NCBI GenBank assembly: GCA_028751875.1
Contig: CM054155.1
Span: forward strand, 46,872,258-46,936,257
Direction: 5' to 3'
Length of the DNA: 64,000 nt
Origin: Rapana venosa
Taxonomy: Eukaryota > Mollusca > Gastropoda > Neogastropoda > Muricidae
The notes beneath the pieces are model-generated. The model did no database searches. It was given only the letters and a program-made list of their open reading frames with translations, and was not told the DNA's origin. Positions within the stretch are counted from its first letter, which is position 1, and every line of letters begins with the position of its first letter. The position numbers and the translations under genes are program-made. Below are positions 18,150 to 27,756 of the stretch, in pieces.

Positions 18150-18832
18150 GAAATAGAGGAGGAAAAGAAGAAGGATGACGAGAAGACGAAGAAGAAAGGA
18201 GGAGGAGAAGAAGGAGGAGGAAGAGAAGAATAGGAAGAAAGGAGGAGGAAGAAGAGAAGACTAGAAGAAGAAGAAGGAGGGAAAGAAGAAGGAGGAGGAA
18301 GAGAAGAATAGGAAGAAGGAGGGAAAGAAGAAGGAGGAGGAAGAAGAGAAGAATAGGAAGAAGGAGGAAGAAGAAGGAGGAGGAAGAAGGAGGGGAAGAA
18401 GGAGGAGGAAGAAGAGAAGAATAGGAAGAAGGAGGAGGAGGAGGAGAAGACGAAGAAGAAAGGAGGAGGAAAAAGAGAAGAATAGGAAGAAGGAGGAGGA
18501 AGAGAAGGAGGAGAGGGAAGATTAAGGAGGAGGAAGAGAAGAATAGGAAGAAGGAGGAGGAAGAGAAGGAAGAGGAGGGGAAGATTAAGGAGGAGGAAGA
18601 GAAGAATAGGAAGAAGGAGGAGGAAGAGAAGGAAGAGGAGGGGAAGATTAAGGAGGAGGAAGAGAGAATAGGAAGAAGGAGGAGGAGGAGAAGACGAAGA
18701 GGAGGAGGGAAGAAGATGGAAGAAAGAATAGGAAGAAGAAGAAGGAGGGGGGAGGATGAGAAAAGTAAAGAAGGGGGAGGAGGAGAAGAAGTAGAAGGGT
18801 CAAGAGCAGAAGAAGAAGAAGAAAGGGTTTTT
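18150..18832. repeat. Purine-rich AAG/AGG minisatellite, ~680 bp
   Basis: Nearly all purine on the + strand. Longer units recur, such as GAATAGGAAGAAGGAGGAGG and GAAGAGGAGGGGAAGATTAA at 50-60 base intervals. Long Ser/Leu/Pro frames on the minus strand are repeat shadows. Confidence 0.93.
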
Positions 18833-18837
18833 TTTAA

Positions 18838-19195
18838 AAATGATACCACTTTAAGTCACGGCAGATTTCTCTGCGTGAAATTCGGGCTGGCTCTCCCCGG
18901 GAAGTACATGTCGCCACAAGAGCAGCGCCACCCTTTTTTTTCCTGTCTGCAACTGTATTTGTTTCCCTATCAGAGTAGCTTTTTCTACAGAATTTTGCCA
19001 GGGACAACTCCCTTGTTGCCGTGGGTTCTTTTACGTGCGTTAAATCATTACACACGAAACCTGGACCCAGCCGAAAGACTAGCACCCAGACCTCCACTCA
19101 CGGTCTAGTGGATGCGGGATTGAACCACCACACACTTTGAACCCGGACTTTTTGCTTTCTAGGCAGGTGCGTTACCTCTAGACCACCGATCCACC
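18838..19195 (-). repeat. SINE family B, near full length
   Basis: Reverse copy from TACCACTTTAAGTCACGGCA to TCTAGACCACCGATCCACC. The central domain is partly deleted (ACACGAAACCTGGACCCAGC). Confidence 0.88.
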
Positions 19196-19225
19196 ATAAA
19201 AGAGATTTAAGAGAGATTTAAAAAA

Positions 19226-19568
19226 AAATTCTTTTATATCCAGGATAATGGAATAAGCATTCATGTGCTTTTCTTCATCCAGTCCCGGTGTGTATGTGGT
19301 TTTGTAAATTCTGTCATCTGTTCCCACCGGCACAAAATGGCCTAGACTTCCGAAAAGCGGAACAGGATTTTACGTGTGCGCAAGATGTTCTGCATGCGTT
19401 CGCACACGGGACCTCGGTTTATATAGTCTCATCCGAAGGACTTTTGAGGAGAGTGGAGTCTGCACTGATGTTAACTCCAGGGGAAAATATCCCCCCTTGA
19501 ACGGGAATCGAACCCGGGTCGTCAGATTGCGAGTGCAATGTTCTAACCACTAGGCTATCCCGTCCCCC
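19226..19568 (-). repeat. SINE family C, full length
   Basis: Reverse copy from TCTTTTATATCCAGGATAAT to ACCACTAGGCTATCCCGTCC, with GACCTCGGTTTATATAGTCT in the central segment. Confidence 0.9.
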
Positions 19569-19844
19569 TGATAATCATTTCAGTGGATTTCAACTGATCT
19601 CGACTCATGTCCACTTGTCGAGCAAGCTTTCAATTACTTAGGGTGGTAAGCATCAATGTGTCATGCTATCACTCTTCACAATAACCACTTTGGGAGAATG
19701 TTGTTCGATTGTCTCAACAACCACAGCAAGTGTCTGTATTCCCCAGTCCTGGTTAATACCAGGGTTATCAAATAAAAAGTATAGATTATTGTATTACTTT
19801 CTCAGGTTTTCTGAAAATCACAGAGCTAGACATTGTTAATAAAG
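19569..19844. other. No feature recognised
   Basis: Ordinary intronic-type sequence between two SINEs. Nothing supportable. Confidence 0.5.
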
Positions 19845-20392
19845 TGTAGTGTAGTGTAGTGTAGCGTAGTGTATTGTGTGGTATTGTACTGCATTGTATT
19901 ATACTATATTGTATTGTATATCATTTTAAGTCACGGCAGATTTCTCTGCTTGAAATTCGGGCTCCTCTCTCTGTGGAGAGCGCATCGCCACAAGATCAGC
20001 GCCACCAATTTTAAAAAAAGAGTTTTTAAGATTTTCGAGTTAGTTTGCTTCTATTATGAGACTGACTTTTTTTTTAAACTATAGAATTTTGCCATGAACA
20101 ACCCTTTCGTTGCCGTGGGCTCTTTTACGTGCTCTGCATTGTTGCACACAGGGCCTTGTTTCAACGTTTCGTTAATAATAATAATAATAAGGTATGGAAT
20201 TTATATAGCGCTGAATCTTGTAAAGCAACAGTTCAAAGCGCTCATGTTTCATCCAAAAGATTAGTACCCATACCTCCACACAAAGGTCTAATGGATGTGG
20301 AACAATTCAAGCCTCAAACGGCGCGAATCGAACCCACAAGTTCTCGCTTTCTAGGCTACCTCTAGACCACCGATGTACCCCTCTTATCTATC
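19845..20392 (-). repeat. SINE family B split by a LINE 3' tip
   Basis: Reverse B copy: a GTAGT/GTATT pentamer tail (19845-19918), body from TCATTTTAAGTCACGGCAGA, and head ending TACCTCTAGACCACCGATG near 20379. The central GATGAGAC segment is interrupted at 20173-20243 by a LINE end. Confidence 0.85.
20173..20243 (-). mobile_element. ~70-base CR1/L2-like LINE 3' tip
   Basis: Reverse of a LINE 3' end: an AATAATAATAATAA tail, then GGAATTTATATAGCGCTGAA and TCTTGTAAAGCAACAG. Flanked by ACGTTTCGT (20164-20172) and ATGTTTCAT (20244-20252), a probable 9-base target-site duplication with two mismatches. Confidence 0.75.
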
Positions 20393-20489
20393 ACTCGCAG
20401 CCTCACCATAGTCATTAAGAGACACAACATTTCAAAAACACTGTGACGGCGAATTCATAGCTATCTTTGTTCTCAAAGTTCATGTCTGT

Positions 20490-21030
20490 TTGTATTATAT
20501 ACCACTTAAAGTCACGGCAGATTTCTCTGCGTTAAATTCGGGCTGCTCTCCCCGGGAAGAGCACGTCGCCACAAGAGCAACGCCACCCATTTTTTTTTCT
20601 TTTTCTGTCTTCAACTGTACTTCATTCCCTCGCAGAGTGACTTTTCTCTACATAATTTTGCCAGGAACAACGCACTTGTTGCTGCGGGTTCTTTTACTTG
20701 CACTAAATAAGTATTTATTGAGGGGGACGGGATAGCTCAGTGGTCGGAGCACTCGCTTTCCCCCAGCCAAGTTAAGCAGCGTCGAGCGTGGTTGGATGGG
20801 TGACCGTTTGCGCGCCTTGGCTTCAGTACAGTTCCCCCAGTTCACCCAGCTGTAAATGGGTACCTGCCCTCTTTAGGGTCAGGGAAGGTAAAGCAGCGAG
20901 GGAGAGGAGACGGGCACCGCCCTCAATACGCTGGCCCTAGAGAAGTGCGGTCTCTGACGCCTGGCTCCCTACGACCTTATAGGTTATGGGACTCCTTTAC
21001 CTCCTTTTTTTAAAATAAGTATTACACGCG

Positions 21031-21061
<31 letters not shown>

Positions 21062-21212
21062 TAGCACCCAGACCACCAGTCATGATCTAGTGGATGAATG
21101 AAAAGTTTCAGGCACAAACGGGGATCGAACCTTAACCACCACACTCTCGAAATCCGGGCTTTTTGCTTTCTAGATGGCTGCGTTACCTCTAGACCACCGA
21201 TCCATCACCCCC
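20490..21212 (-). repeat. SINE family B split by SINE A
   Basis: Reverse B copy in two pieces, 20490-20715 (ATACCACTTAAAGTCACGGC onwards) and 21013-21212 (GGGACCTCGGTTTATCGTCT to CTAGACCACCGATCCATC), separated by a + strand family A element. AAATAAGTATT is present at both junctions (20705-20715 and 21013-21023). Confidence 0.9.
20721..21010 (+). repeat. SINE family A inserted in SINE B
   Basis: Full-length A copy (GGGGACGGGATAGCTCAGTG to GGGACTCCTTTACCTCC) with an 11-base target-site duplication (AAATAAGTATT) of the host B element. It lacks the GTTACCA stretch between the two 5S-like motifs. Confidence 0.92.
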
Positions 21213-21215
21213 TCG

Positions 21216-21320
21216 ATTCCCGAAGTCAGAATACGGCTACCTTCCTGGCGGGCAAAAAACGATGGCATACGCAACATCTCACTATAGTTGAACCTTGGAG
21301 CAGTAACCGAGGAAAGAAGA
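21216..21320 (+). repeat. Repeat D
   Basis: CCCGAAGTCAGAATACGGCT, ATGGCATACGCAACATCTC, TTGAACCTTGGAGCAGTAAC and a GAAGAAACG end. Confidence 0.78.
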
Positions 21321-21372
21321 AACGAAAAATTAAAAAAACCACCAGAGAGAGAGACAATGACAATGACAAAAA

Positions 21373-21656
21373 GGAGGTAAAGGAGTCCCATAACCTATAA
21401 GGTCGTAGGGGAGCGAGGCGTCAGAGACCTCACTTCTCTAGGGGCCAGCATATTGAGGGCGGCGCCCATCTCCTTTCCCTCGCTGCTTTACTTTCCCTGA
21501 CCCTAAAGAGGGCAGGTACCCATTTACAGCTGGGGGAACTGTACTGAAGCCAAGGCGCGCAAACGGTCACCCATCCAACTGGTAACCACACTCGACGCTG
21601 CTTAACTTGGCTGAGGGAAAGCGAGTGCTCCGACCACTGAGCTATCCCGTCCACAA
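21373..21656 (-). repeat. SINE family A, inverted relative to 20721-21010
   Basis: Reverse full-length copy from AGGTAAAGGAGTCCCATAAC to CACTGAGCTATCCCGTCCAC. It may have split the D fragment to its right (GGACAAAAAACGTTCGTATA, 21661). Confidence 0.9.
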
Positions 21657-21657
21657 T

Positions 21658-21718
21658 AGTGGACAAAAAACGTTCGTATACGCAAAAATTTACTACGGAG
21701 CTCTAGCCAAAGAATAAC
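21658..21718 (+). repeat. Repeat D, right-hand part
   Basis: GTTCGTATACGCAAAAATTT and CGGAGCTCTAGCCAAAGAAT match the second half of D. Confidence 0.65.
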
Positions 21719-21767
21719 AAATACCCCCACCCCCCCTATCTTCCCCCGAAAAAATTCCAACCCAAAA

Positions 21768-21858
21768 CACACATACACAACAACAATCAAACAAACACAC
21801 ACAACAACAACAATCAAACAAACACACACAACAACAACAATCAAACACACACTAACAA
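21768..21858. repeat. ~29-bp tandem repeat (ACA/CAAT rich)
   Basis: Three adjacent units of AACAACAACAATCAAACAAA plus CACACAC type. Confidence 0.85.
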
Positions 21859-22032
21859 CAACACAAATTGAATTACACAAAAACTTTAAACTGTGTAACG
21901 TTACACTTTTTTGTGTTGACATTTTTCCATGTTTTGGGGTTTTTTTAATTGTTTTTTTATATTGTTCTTGTCATAATGAAAAGCTGTTGTTGACCACGAC
22001 AACGAAAAATCACCACTGAATCTTACAAAAAG

Positions 22033-22215
22033 GTCCAAGTCAAGTCAAGTCAAAAACACTTTAATCCTTCCATGAGGGGCAATTACAATACTGACAGGTA
22101 TATCACTGATAGGAACATAACCTCGGAAAGACGTAAGGGAGCTCTGTTTCATATTTGTTTTAAAACATTCCAAGGTAACTTCAAAGAAACAAAGCTAAAC
22201 CAACATCAACAACCA
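22033..22215 (-). mobile_element. LINE 3' end with CTTGA-type tail
   Basis: On the minus strand the sequence ends ATTGCCCCTCATGGAAGGAT then TAAAGTGTTTTTGACTTGAC and CTTGA repeats. The same end terminates the LINE fragment at 27757. No coding part remains. Confidence 0.7.
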
Positions 22216-22287
22216 AAGAAAAACACACACATGCGCGCAGCAAGCTCGCACGCACGCACACAACACACACACCCGCGCGCGCGCACG

Positions 22288-22324
<37 letters not shown>

Positions 22325-22423
22325 GCACGGCGCGCGCGCGCGCGCCATACACACATTATTTTCATCTAATACCACTAATAGCGAAAAGACGTAAAGTCAA
22401 AAGAAGGAACGAGCGATTGAAAG

Positions 22424-22460
<37 letters not shown>

Positions 22461-22660
22461 CACCACCACCACCACCACCACCGCCAACCACTACCACCAC
22501 CACTACCACACCACACCACTCCACACCACATAACACAACACATACACGCGCGCGCACATGCACACGCACTCCCCCCCCCCCCCCCCCCCCCCCCAACATA
22601 CGCACGCGCACGCACACGCACACACACACACACACACACACGAAAGACATGATATTGTGA
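22205..22660. repeat. Compound CA / CG / CAC / poly-C microsatellite
   Basis: Includes long alternating purine-pyrimidine runs with CGCGCGCGCG (about 22273-22283 and 22330-22343), CA runs, a (CAC)n block, and about 23 consecutive C (22570-22592). The CG-alternating parts are good Z-DNA candidates. Confidence 0.93.
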
Positions 22661-22747
22661 TTGATTTAGCTTTCTTTGTACAGTATGTATGCCTTAAGTT
22701 TTTGCTGATCGTGTGCACCCTCTCCCCCGCCCCTCAACCCCCGCCCC

Positions 22748-22790
<43 letters not shown>

Positions 22791-22835
22791 TTTGATTTGT
22801 AGCTGTACAAGATTCAGCGCTATATAAATTCCATA

Positions 22836-22893
<58 letters not shown>

Positions 22894-22896
22894 ATA
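22748..22896 (+). mobile_element. CA run followed by LINE 3' tip with long (ATT)n
   Basis: A CA run (22751-22789) is followed by TGTACAAGATTCAGCGCTAT, ATAAATTCCATACA and about 50 bases of ATT repeats. This is the same LINE tip as at 20173-20243 and 24205-24285, here in + orientation. Confidence 0.8.
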
Positions 22897-22929
22897 ATTG
22901 CCCAAACAAACCCCACTACTTGTATCACG

Positions 22930-23044
22930 TGATATAAACTCAAGGGCAAAAAGCGGAAGTTTTCGTTATTATGTATGCAAATGAGAAAACAAACATGGCC
23001 GCGCCCATTGACCATTCACAGCAGTAGTCAAGAATTGAAGAAAG
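22930..23044 (+). promoter_or_regulatory. Possible first-exon-like segment
   Basis: Contains an octamer-like TATGCAAATGAG, a good initiation context AACATGG with a very short frame (MAAPIDHSQQ, stop), and a donor-like GAAA|GTAAGT at 23041. Too little to call a gene. Confidence 0.2.
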
Positions 23045-23230
23045 TAAGTGGAGTTGTATGATTACTGCCTTTTTTCAAAGGAAGATGTTCCTGCGTACGT
23101 TTTATTCTTTTGTTCATTACCTCACAAAACAGTCCATACAGTGCAGTGCATGTATCGGTTATTAGTTTGGATGAGATTCGTTGTGTCCATTGCCATCGCG
23201 AACAGCATTTTGTTTCAAATTGCTAGGTAA

Positions 23231-23514
23231 GGTTGTTGGTCAGCTCTACTCTTTTGCAGCAGTGCTTTTCCCCCCTCTAATCGAACATGTACATAGCCCT
23301 AGAATGCAATGAAGGGGATATCTGACCTGTGGACCTGTATATTATTCTGTATGAATAGGTTTTTTTTGACAATATCGAAGTTGTTCAGAAGTTGCTGAAA
23401 GTGGAAAGTCATCTTTTGACTGGAATGTCCCGAAAATGTAGAGCTCTGCTCTTTTAAGCCTATATCTGTCTGTTAGTCTGTCTGTCTGTCTCTCACTCAC
23501 TCTCTCTCTCGAAC
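23231..23514. other. No feature recognised
   Basis: Ordinary sequence ahead of a compound microsatellite; nothing supportable. Confidence 0.5.
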
Positions 23515-23745
23515 TTACTCTCTCTCTCTCTCTCTCTCCCTCTCCATGAATGCATGCACCTATCCTCTCCCATCTCTCTCTCTGAGTCTCTCATCCCCCC
23601 CCCCCCTCCCCCGCGCAACACACACACACACACACACACACAAGAGCCAACAAGCAAGCAAGCACACGCACATATGCATGCACATGCATGCGTGCACACA
23701 CACATGCACACACTCGCACACACTTACAACACACATGTGGGCGCA
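23515..23745. repeat. (CT)n / poly-C / (CA)n compound microsatellite
   Basis: CT run at about 23518-23540, C-rich block at about 23595-23612, then CA-rich sequence mixed with CATG steps to 23745. Confidence 0.92.
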
Positions 23746-23761
23746 CGCACAGCGGGCACGG

Positions 23762-24138
23762 GATACAGGGATATCCTAGTTGGTTATAGCTTTTGGCATT
23801 ACACTTGTAATATGCTGATCCTGGTTTGAATCCCATTCAAAGTGATATTTTCCCCTGGAGTTAACATCAGTGCTGACTCCACTACCCCCAAAAGTCCTTC
23901 GGATGAGACTGTAAACAAAGGACCCATGTATAAATACATGCAGAACATAATGCACACACATTAAAACCTGTTCCACTTTTCGGAAGAGTAGCTGTAGGCC
24001 ATTGTGTGCTGGTGGGAACATGTGCCGGTGGGAACGTATGACAAAATTGACAAAACTGCATACTCAGAGACTAGATCAGTAGATGTAAAAAGAACACACA
24101 CGAGTGCTTATTCCATTATCCTCAAAATAAAAGAATAA
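23762..24138 (+). repeat. SINE family C, divergent full-length copy
   Basis: Head GGGATATCCTAGTTGGTTAT and GGTTTGAATCCCA. Central TTCGGATGAGACTGTAAAC. GTTCCACTTTTCGGAAGAGT with a short internal duplication (GTGCTGGTGGGAACATGTGC). End TTCCATTATCCTCAAAATA. Confidence 0.85.
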
Positions 24139-24204
24139 AGAGAAAGTAAATAAAATAAAATGAAATGAAAGAACCAGGTGTTTACCCCTGTCTGATATTT
24201 GAAT

Positions 24205-24285
24205 GAACATAATAATAAATAATAATAATGTATGGAATTTATGTAGCGCTGAATCTTGTAAAGCAACAAATCAAAGTGCTGAAGA
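24205..24285 (-). mobile_element. CR1/L2-like LINE 3' tip
   Basis: AATAATAAATAATAATAATG tail, then GGAATTTATGTAGCGCTGAA and TCTTGTAAAGCAACAAATC. Very short, like the tips at 20173 and 22795. Confidence 0.75.
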
Positions 24286-24617
24286 AAATTTTCTCTTACG
24301 TTAGAAACCCAGCAATCTTTCCCATTCCTATCTAATTCTATATTTGGTAAGCGTCATTCGGCAGTCTAGTTGGGTTCATTCTAAACAACTTTCATGTCAT
24401 AGTTATTTAGTGCTATTAACAAGGTTGGTATTGAAGAATTGGGTATTGGTTCTATTTTGTTGAGTGTGTTGTTGATGTTGTTTCTACAATGCAGTGACTT
24501 TGCTGGGTTGACCCCTATGTTTACGTTTGGCCAGGGCATCTATACAAGGAATTACAGTAGAGTTTTTACAGATTTTAAATCTTGTTTTAAGGAAGTGTAT
24601 AGTTCATTATAGTTCAT
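24286..24617. other. No feature recognised
   Basis: AT-rich stretch between a LINE tip and SINE A, with no repeat family or exon I can support. Confidence 0.5.
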
Positions 24618-24618
24618 T

Positions 24619-24918
24619 AAGGGGACGGGATAGCTCAGTGGTCGGAGCACTCGCTTTCCCCCAGCCAAGTGAAGCAGCGTCGAGCATGGTTACCAATTGG
24701 ATGGGTGACCATTTGCGCGCCTTGGCTTCAGTACAGTTCTCCCAGTTCACCCAGCTGTAAATGGGTACCTGCCCTCTTTAGGATCAGGAAAGGTAAAGCA
24801 GTGAGGGAGAGTGAGATGGGCACCGCCCTCAATATGCTGGCCCTAGAGAAGTGAGGTCTCTGACGCCTCGCTCCCCTACAACCTTATAGGTTATGGGACT
24901 CCTTTACCTTTACCTTTT
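24619..24918 (+). repeat. SINE family A, full length with TTTACC tail
   Basis: GGGGACGGGATAGCTCAGTG to TTATGGGACTCC, followed by two TTTACC units and a T-run. It shows the characteristic 3' tail clearly. Confidence 0.92.
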
Positions 24919-25025
24919 TTATAGTTCCACAGCTGTAGTCTGAGACTGAGAGTGAGCCTTGTACGAGTTGACAGCCCCGATATGGCCTCTGTGGTCTGAG
25001 GCTATAGACAATGATTATGATTGTG

Positions 25026-25114
25026 TTTGGAATTGACTGGTTAATTGTGGACCTATGAAAATACATTATGTTTGAAATTGATTGGCAGATTGTGGACCTA
25101 TGAAAATACTACCC
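25026..25114. repeat. ~45-bp tandem duplication
   Basis: Two adjacent units, each ending TTGTGGACCTATGAAAATAC, with several substitutions in the first half. Confidence 0.75.
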
Positions 25115-25129
25115 TTTGAACCAAGCTTT

Positions 25130-25144
25130 GAGAGAGAGAGAGAG

Positions 25145-25178
<34 letters not shown>

Positions 25179-25280
25179 ACATGTGTGGGTGTATGTGTGT
25201 GTGTGTGTGTGTGCGCGTATGTGTGTGTGTGTGTGTGTGTGCGTGCTTGAGTGTGAGTGTGTGTACGTGCGTGCATGCAA
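25130..25280. repeat. (GT)n microsatellite
   Basis: GT-rich, interrupted by GCAC/GCGC/TGCG steps. Preceded by a GA run. Confidence 0.93.
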
Positions 25281-25344
25281 GCGCGCTCTTGTGTATACAG
25301 TCAATATACATGTACGATTGTACGTGTTTATTTAATTTTATTTA

Positions 25345-25495
25345 TTTACTCTTTTATTTTGAGGATAATGGAATAAGCAATCATGTCCTTTTTTCATCCA
25401 GTCCCCGTGTGTATGCAGTTTTGTAAATTTTGTCATCCGTTCCTACTGGCACACAATGGCCTACTCTTCCAAAAAGCGGAACTGGTCTTAATGTG
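25345..25495 (-). repeat. SINE family C, 3' half
   Basis: Reverse partial copy from CTTTTATTTTGAGGATAATG through ATCCAGTCCCCGTGTGTATG to CCAAAAAGCGGAACTGG. It ends in a GT run. Confidence 0.85.
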
Positions 25496-25629
25496 TGTGT
25501 GTGTGTGCGCGTGCATGTTTGATCCAAGGTTCCTCGTACTTGTAAAAAAAAAAGCTATCTTGTGTTCATCATTATTGTTGAGTCAATCAAATACACACAG
25601 AAATCTCTCTCTCTGTGTCTCTCTGTGAA

Positions 25630-25717
25630 TTTAACACGTACGCATGCATGCATACGCATGTACACACACACAGACATACACACATGCAAATACAGACACA
25701 CGCACGTGCACGCACAT

Positions 25718-25754
<37 letters not shown>

Positions 25755-25860
25755 TGTACACACACATGTGTACACACACAGACACATATGCAACCCTCCC
25801 CCCTCACACACACACACTCACACACAAACACCCACCCCCAACACACACACACGCGCATTC
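25630..25860. repeat. (CA)n-rich microsatellite
   Basis: CA repeats with CATG/CGCA interruptions. It ends about 80 bases upstream of the exon at 25943. Confidence 0.92.
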
Positions 25861-25942
25861 AAGCCTGCATGTGTGTCTGTAACCAAAGAACCCCACACTT
25901 CTATTATCAGTATTTAATTTCAAATATTTGTCTTTTCAACAG

Positions 25943-26004
25943 AAACAGATGGACCTACAGCAGCAGACACCAACACCAACAAGAGATCTTCCCCACACGA
26001 GTGA
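25943..26004 (+). CDS. Candidate terminal exon of CBM14-domain gene
   Basis: A good acceptor, ATTTGTCTTTTCAACAG, precedes it. Entered in phase 1 (two bases, as required by the donor at 17087) it reads KTDGPTAADTNTNKRSSPHE and stops at TGA 26002-26004. The composition (Thr, Asn, Ser, Lys) resembles the linker of the same gene. The start AAACA is like the start of the exon at 13401. The other two phases are also open for 28-29 codons, so the frame rests on the phase match alone. If the gene really ends at 16902, this would be an exon of something else. Confidence 0.42.
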
Positions 26005-26770
26005 CATCGACCCTTCACCTCAGCCATAACTGAACTGACCGACACTCCACTCTACTCCACACCACACCAAAGCAGTGGACATCCATCTGGACATGGCAAG
26101 CTTCACAGTGGACAGTAGCTGGACAGACAAACCTCAGAAACCTGCCCCATCCATGCTGGTCAGTGTGTGGAGGTGTACTGCCCCTCCCTCTCACGGTCAG
26201 CTGTCTGTCAGCCACGGCCAGTGCCAGCCTCCTGAAACCCTGGCTGATACTGATGCTGATAGATCTATACGTGCTGTGTATATATAGGCAGGTAGGTGAG
26301 TGAGAGAGATAAGTGTTAGGTTTGGAGATGACCTTTTTTTAAAATTAATTTTTTTATTTATTTTATATCGAGGATAATGGAATAAGCACTCACATGCTTT
26401 TTTACATCCAGTACCCGTCTGTATGCAGTTTTGTAAATCTGTCATCTGTTCCCACCGGCACACAATGGCCTACTCTTCTGAAAAGCGGAACAGGATTTAA
26501 CGTGTGCGCAAGATGTTCTGCGTGTGTTCGTACACGAGGCCTCGGTTTATAGTCTCATCCGAAGGAGATTATGTTTGTGTGGGGGGGTGGGGGAGTGTGT
26601 TTGTGTGTCTGCGTGTCTTCGATTTTACATCTGTTCACTTAAAAGTGATATTAGACGAAAGAGGTGCGGAAGGGGGCATGGTGAGATGAGGGCTTTAAGA
26701 AAAAGAGATGCATGTTGGTATTTAAATGCACATTAAAAAAACTTATTCCAAACCTTATAAAAAATAAATT
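26005..26770 (+). other. Putative 3' UTR region
   Basis: Non-repetitive, moderately GC-rich sequence to about 26290, then a SINE C fragment (26355-26568) and an AATAAA at 26763-26768 that could be a poly(A) signal. Inference from position only. Confidence 0.3.
26355..26568 (-). repeat. SINE family C, 3' two-thirds
   Basis: Reverse copy from TTTTATATCGAGGATAATGG to CGGTTTATAGTCTCATCCGA. The head is missing. Confidence 0.87.
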
Positions 26771-27756
26771 ATATTGCAAAAAACATGGCAAATAACAACA
26801 ACACAGAAAAACTGAAAACTACTCTAAACTTGGAAAATGAACAACTACCAACTATGTGTAAAAGCTGCCATAAATAAAGTAAAATGATGTCGCGACAGTA
26901 AAGGTGCTACGATTCCATGGTCGCACTTTACAAAAAAGAGAATACTGGAGATCACATCAGAGACAATGCTATCTCACACAGTAACTTTGGATTGGTTAAA
27001 ACTTCGTGCAGAGACTTATCTTCAAATGTTGGTAGGAACTTTTTTAAACCTTGACACTGATATAAAACATGAACATTGGACAGTTGTTCACCGCATATGC
27101 ATTGTATATTTCTTACAAATTTTGATCGAAAGGCATTTAATTTCAGTCTATGGATTAAAGAAACAATTTTTATTGTACAAGATTTTCGAAAGCCATACTG
27201 AGTACAAAGAATGTTCTCAATATCCAGAACAGAACAAGTATGCTGGGGATAGCCAGCCTCTTCCTGTTTCTTTTTTTAGATGTTTCCAGCAAACATTTTG
27301 AAGCAAAGCATAACCTTCATTAAGAGAAAGAGGAATAACTAAAACATATGAACAGCTAGAATGTTTTGCTGCCTTTTTGGCTGTTTTATCTACCTTTTCA
27401 TTGAAATAAATACCACAGTGAGATGGAACCCAGCAGAAAGTAACTTGCAGAATTAGAAGATGCACCAAAAGATTAATTTCAGTAATGAGATTTTGCCTAA
27501 CTGTTGACATTGAGTTACTAAGACTAGTAAGAGACTGCAAAATCAGATTCAGAATCAATGCAGAACAAAATCTGCGGAACAATATTAGGAAAATCTAGCA
27601 GAAAGTACAAAGCCATAACAATAGCAGTGAGTTCAGCAGTAAAGATGGAATGGTTTTTGCCGATATGATAGGACTTTTCAATCTTTAATGCTGGAATGAT
27701 GAATGCTGCCCCTGCTTCCTTGTTTTCAAGAAGGGATCCATCAGTGTATATCTTAG

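Noticed and set aside
18139..18849. A 236-codon Ser/Leu/Pro frame
   Set aside because: Complement of the polypurine minisatellite.
20171..20392. A chimeric SINE with a tRNA head joined to a LINE tail
   Set aside because: Sequence on the other side of the LINE piece continues the same SINE B, and short duplicated flanks are present, so it is a nested insertion.
22994..23024. ATG in good context as a start of a protein
   Set aside because: It stops after ten codons, with no other coding evidence.
24527..24854. Overlapping frames containing RGRDSSVVGALAFPQPS
   Set aside because: They are translations of SINE A; the same peptide recurs wherever SINE A occurs.
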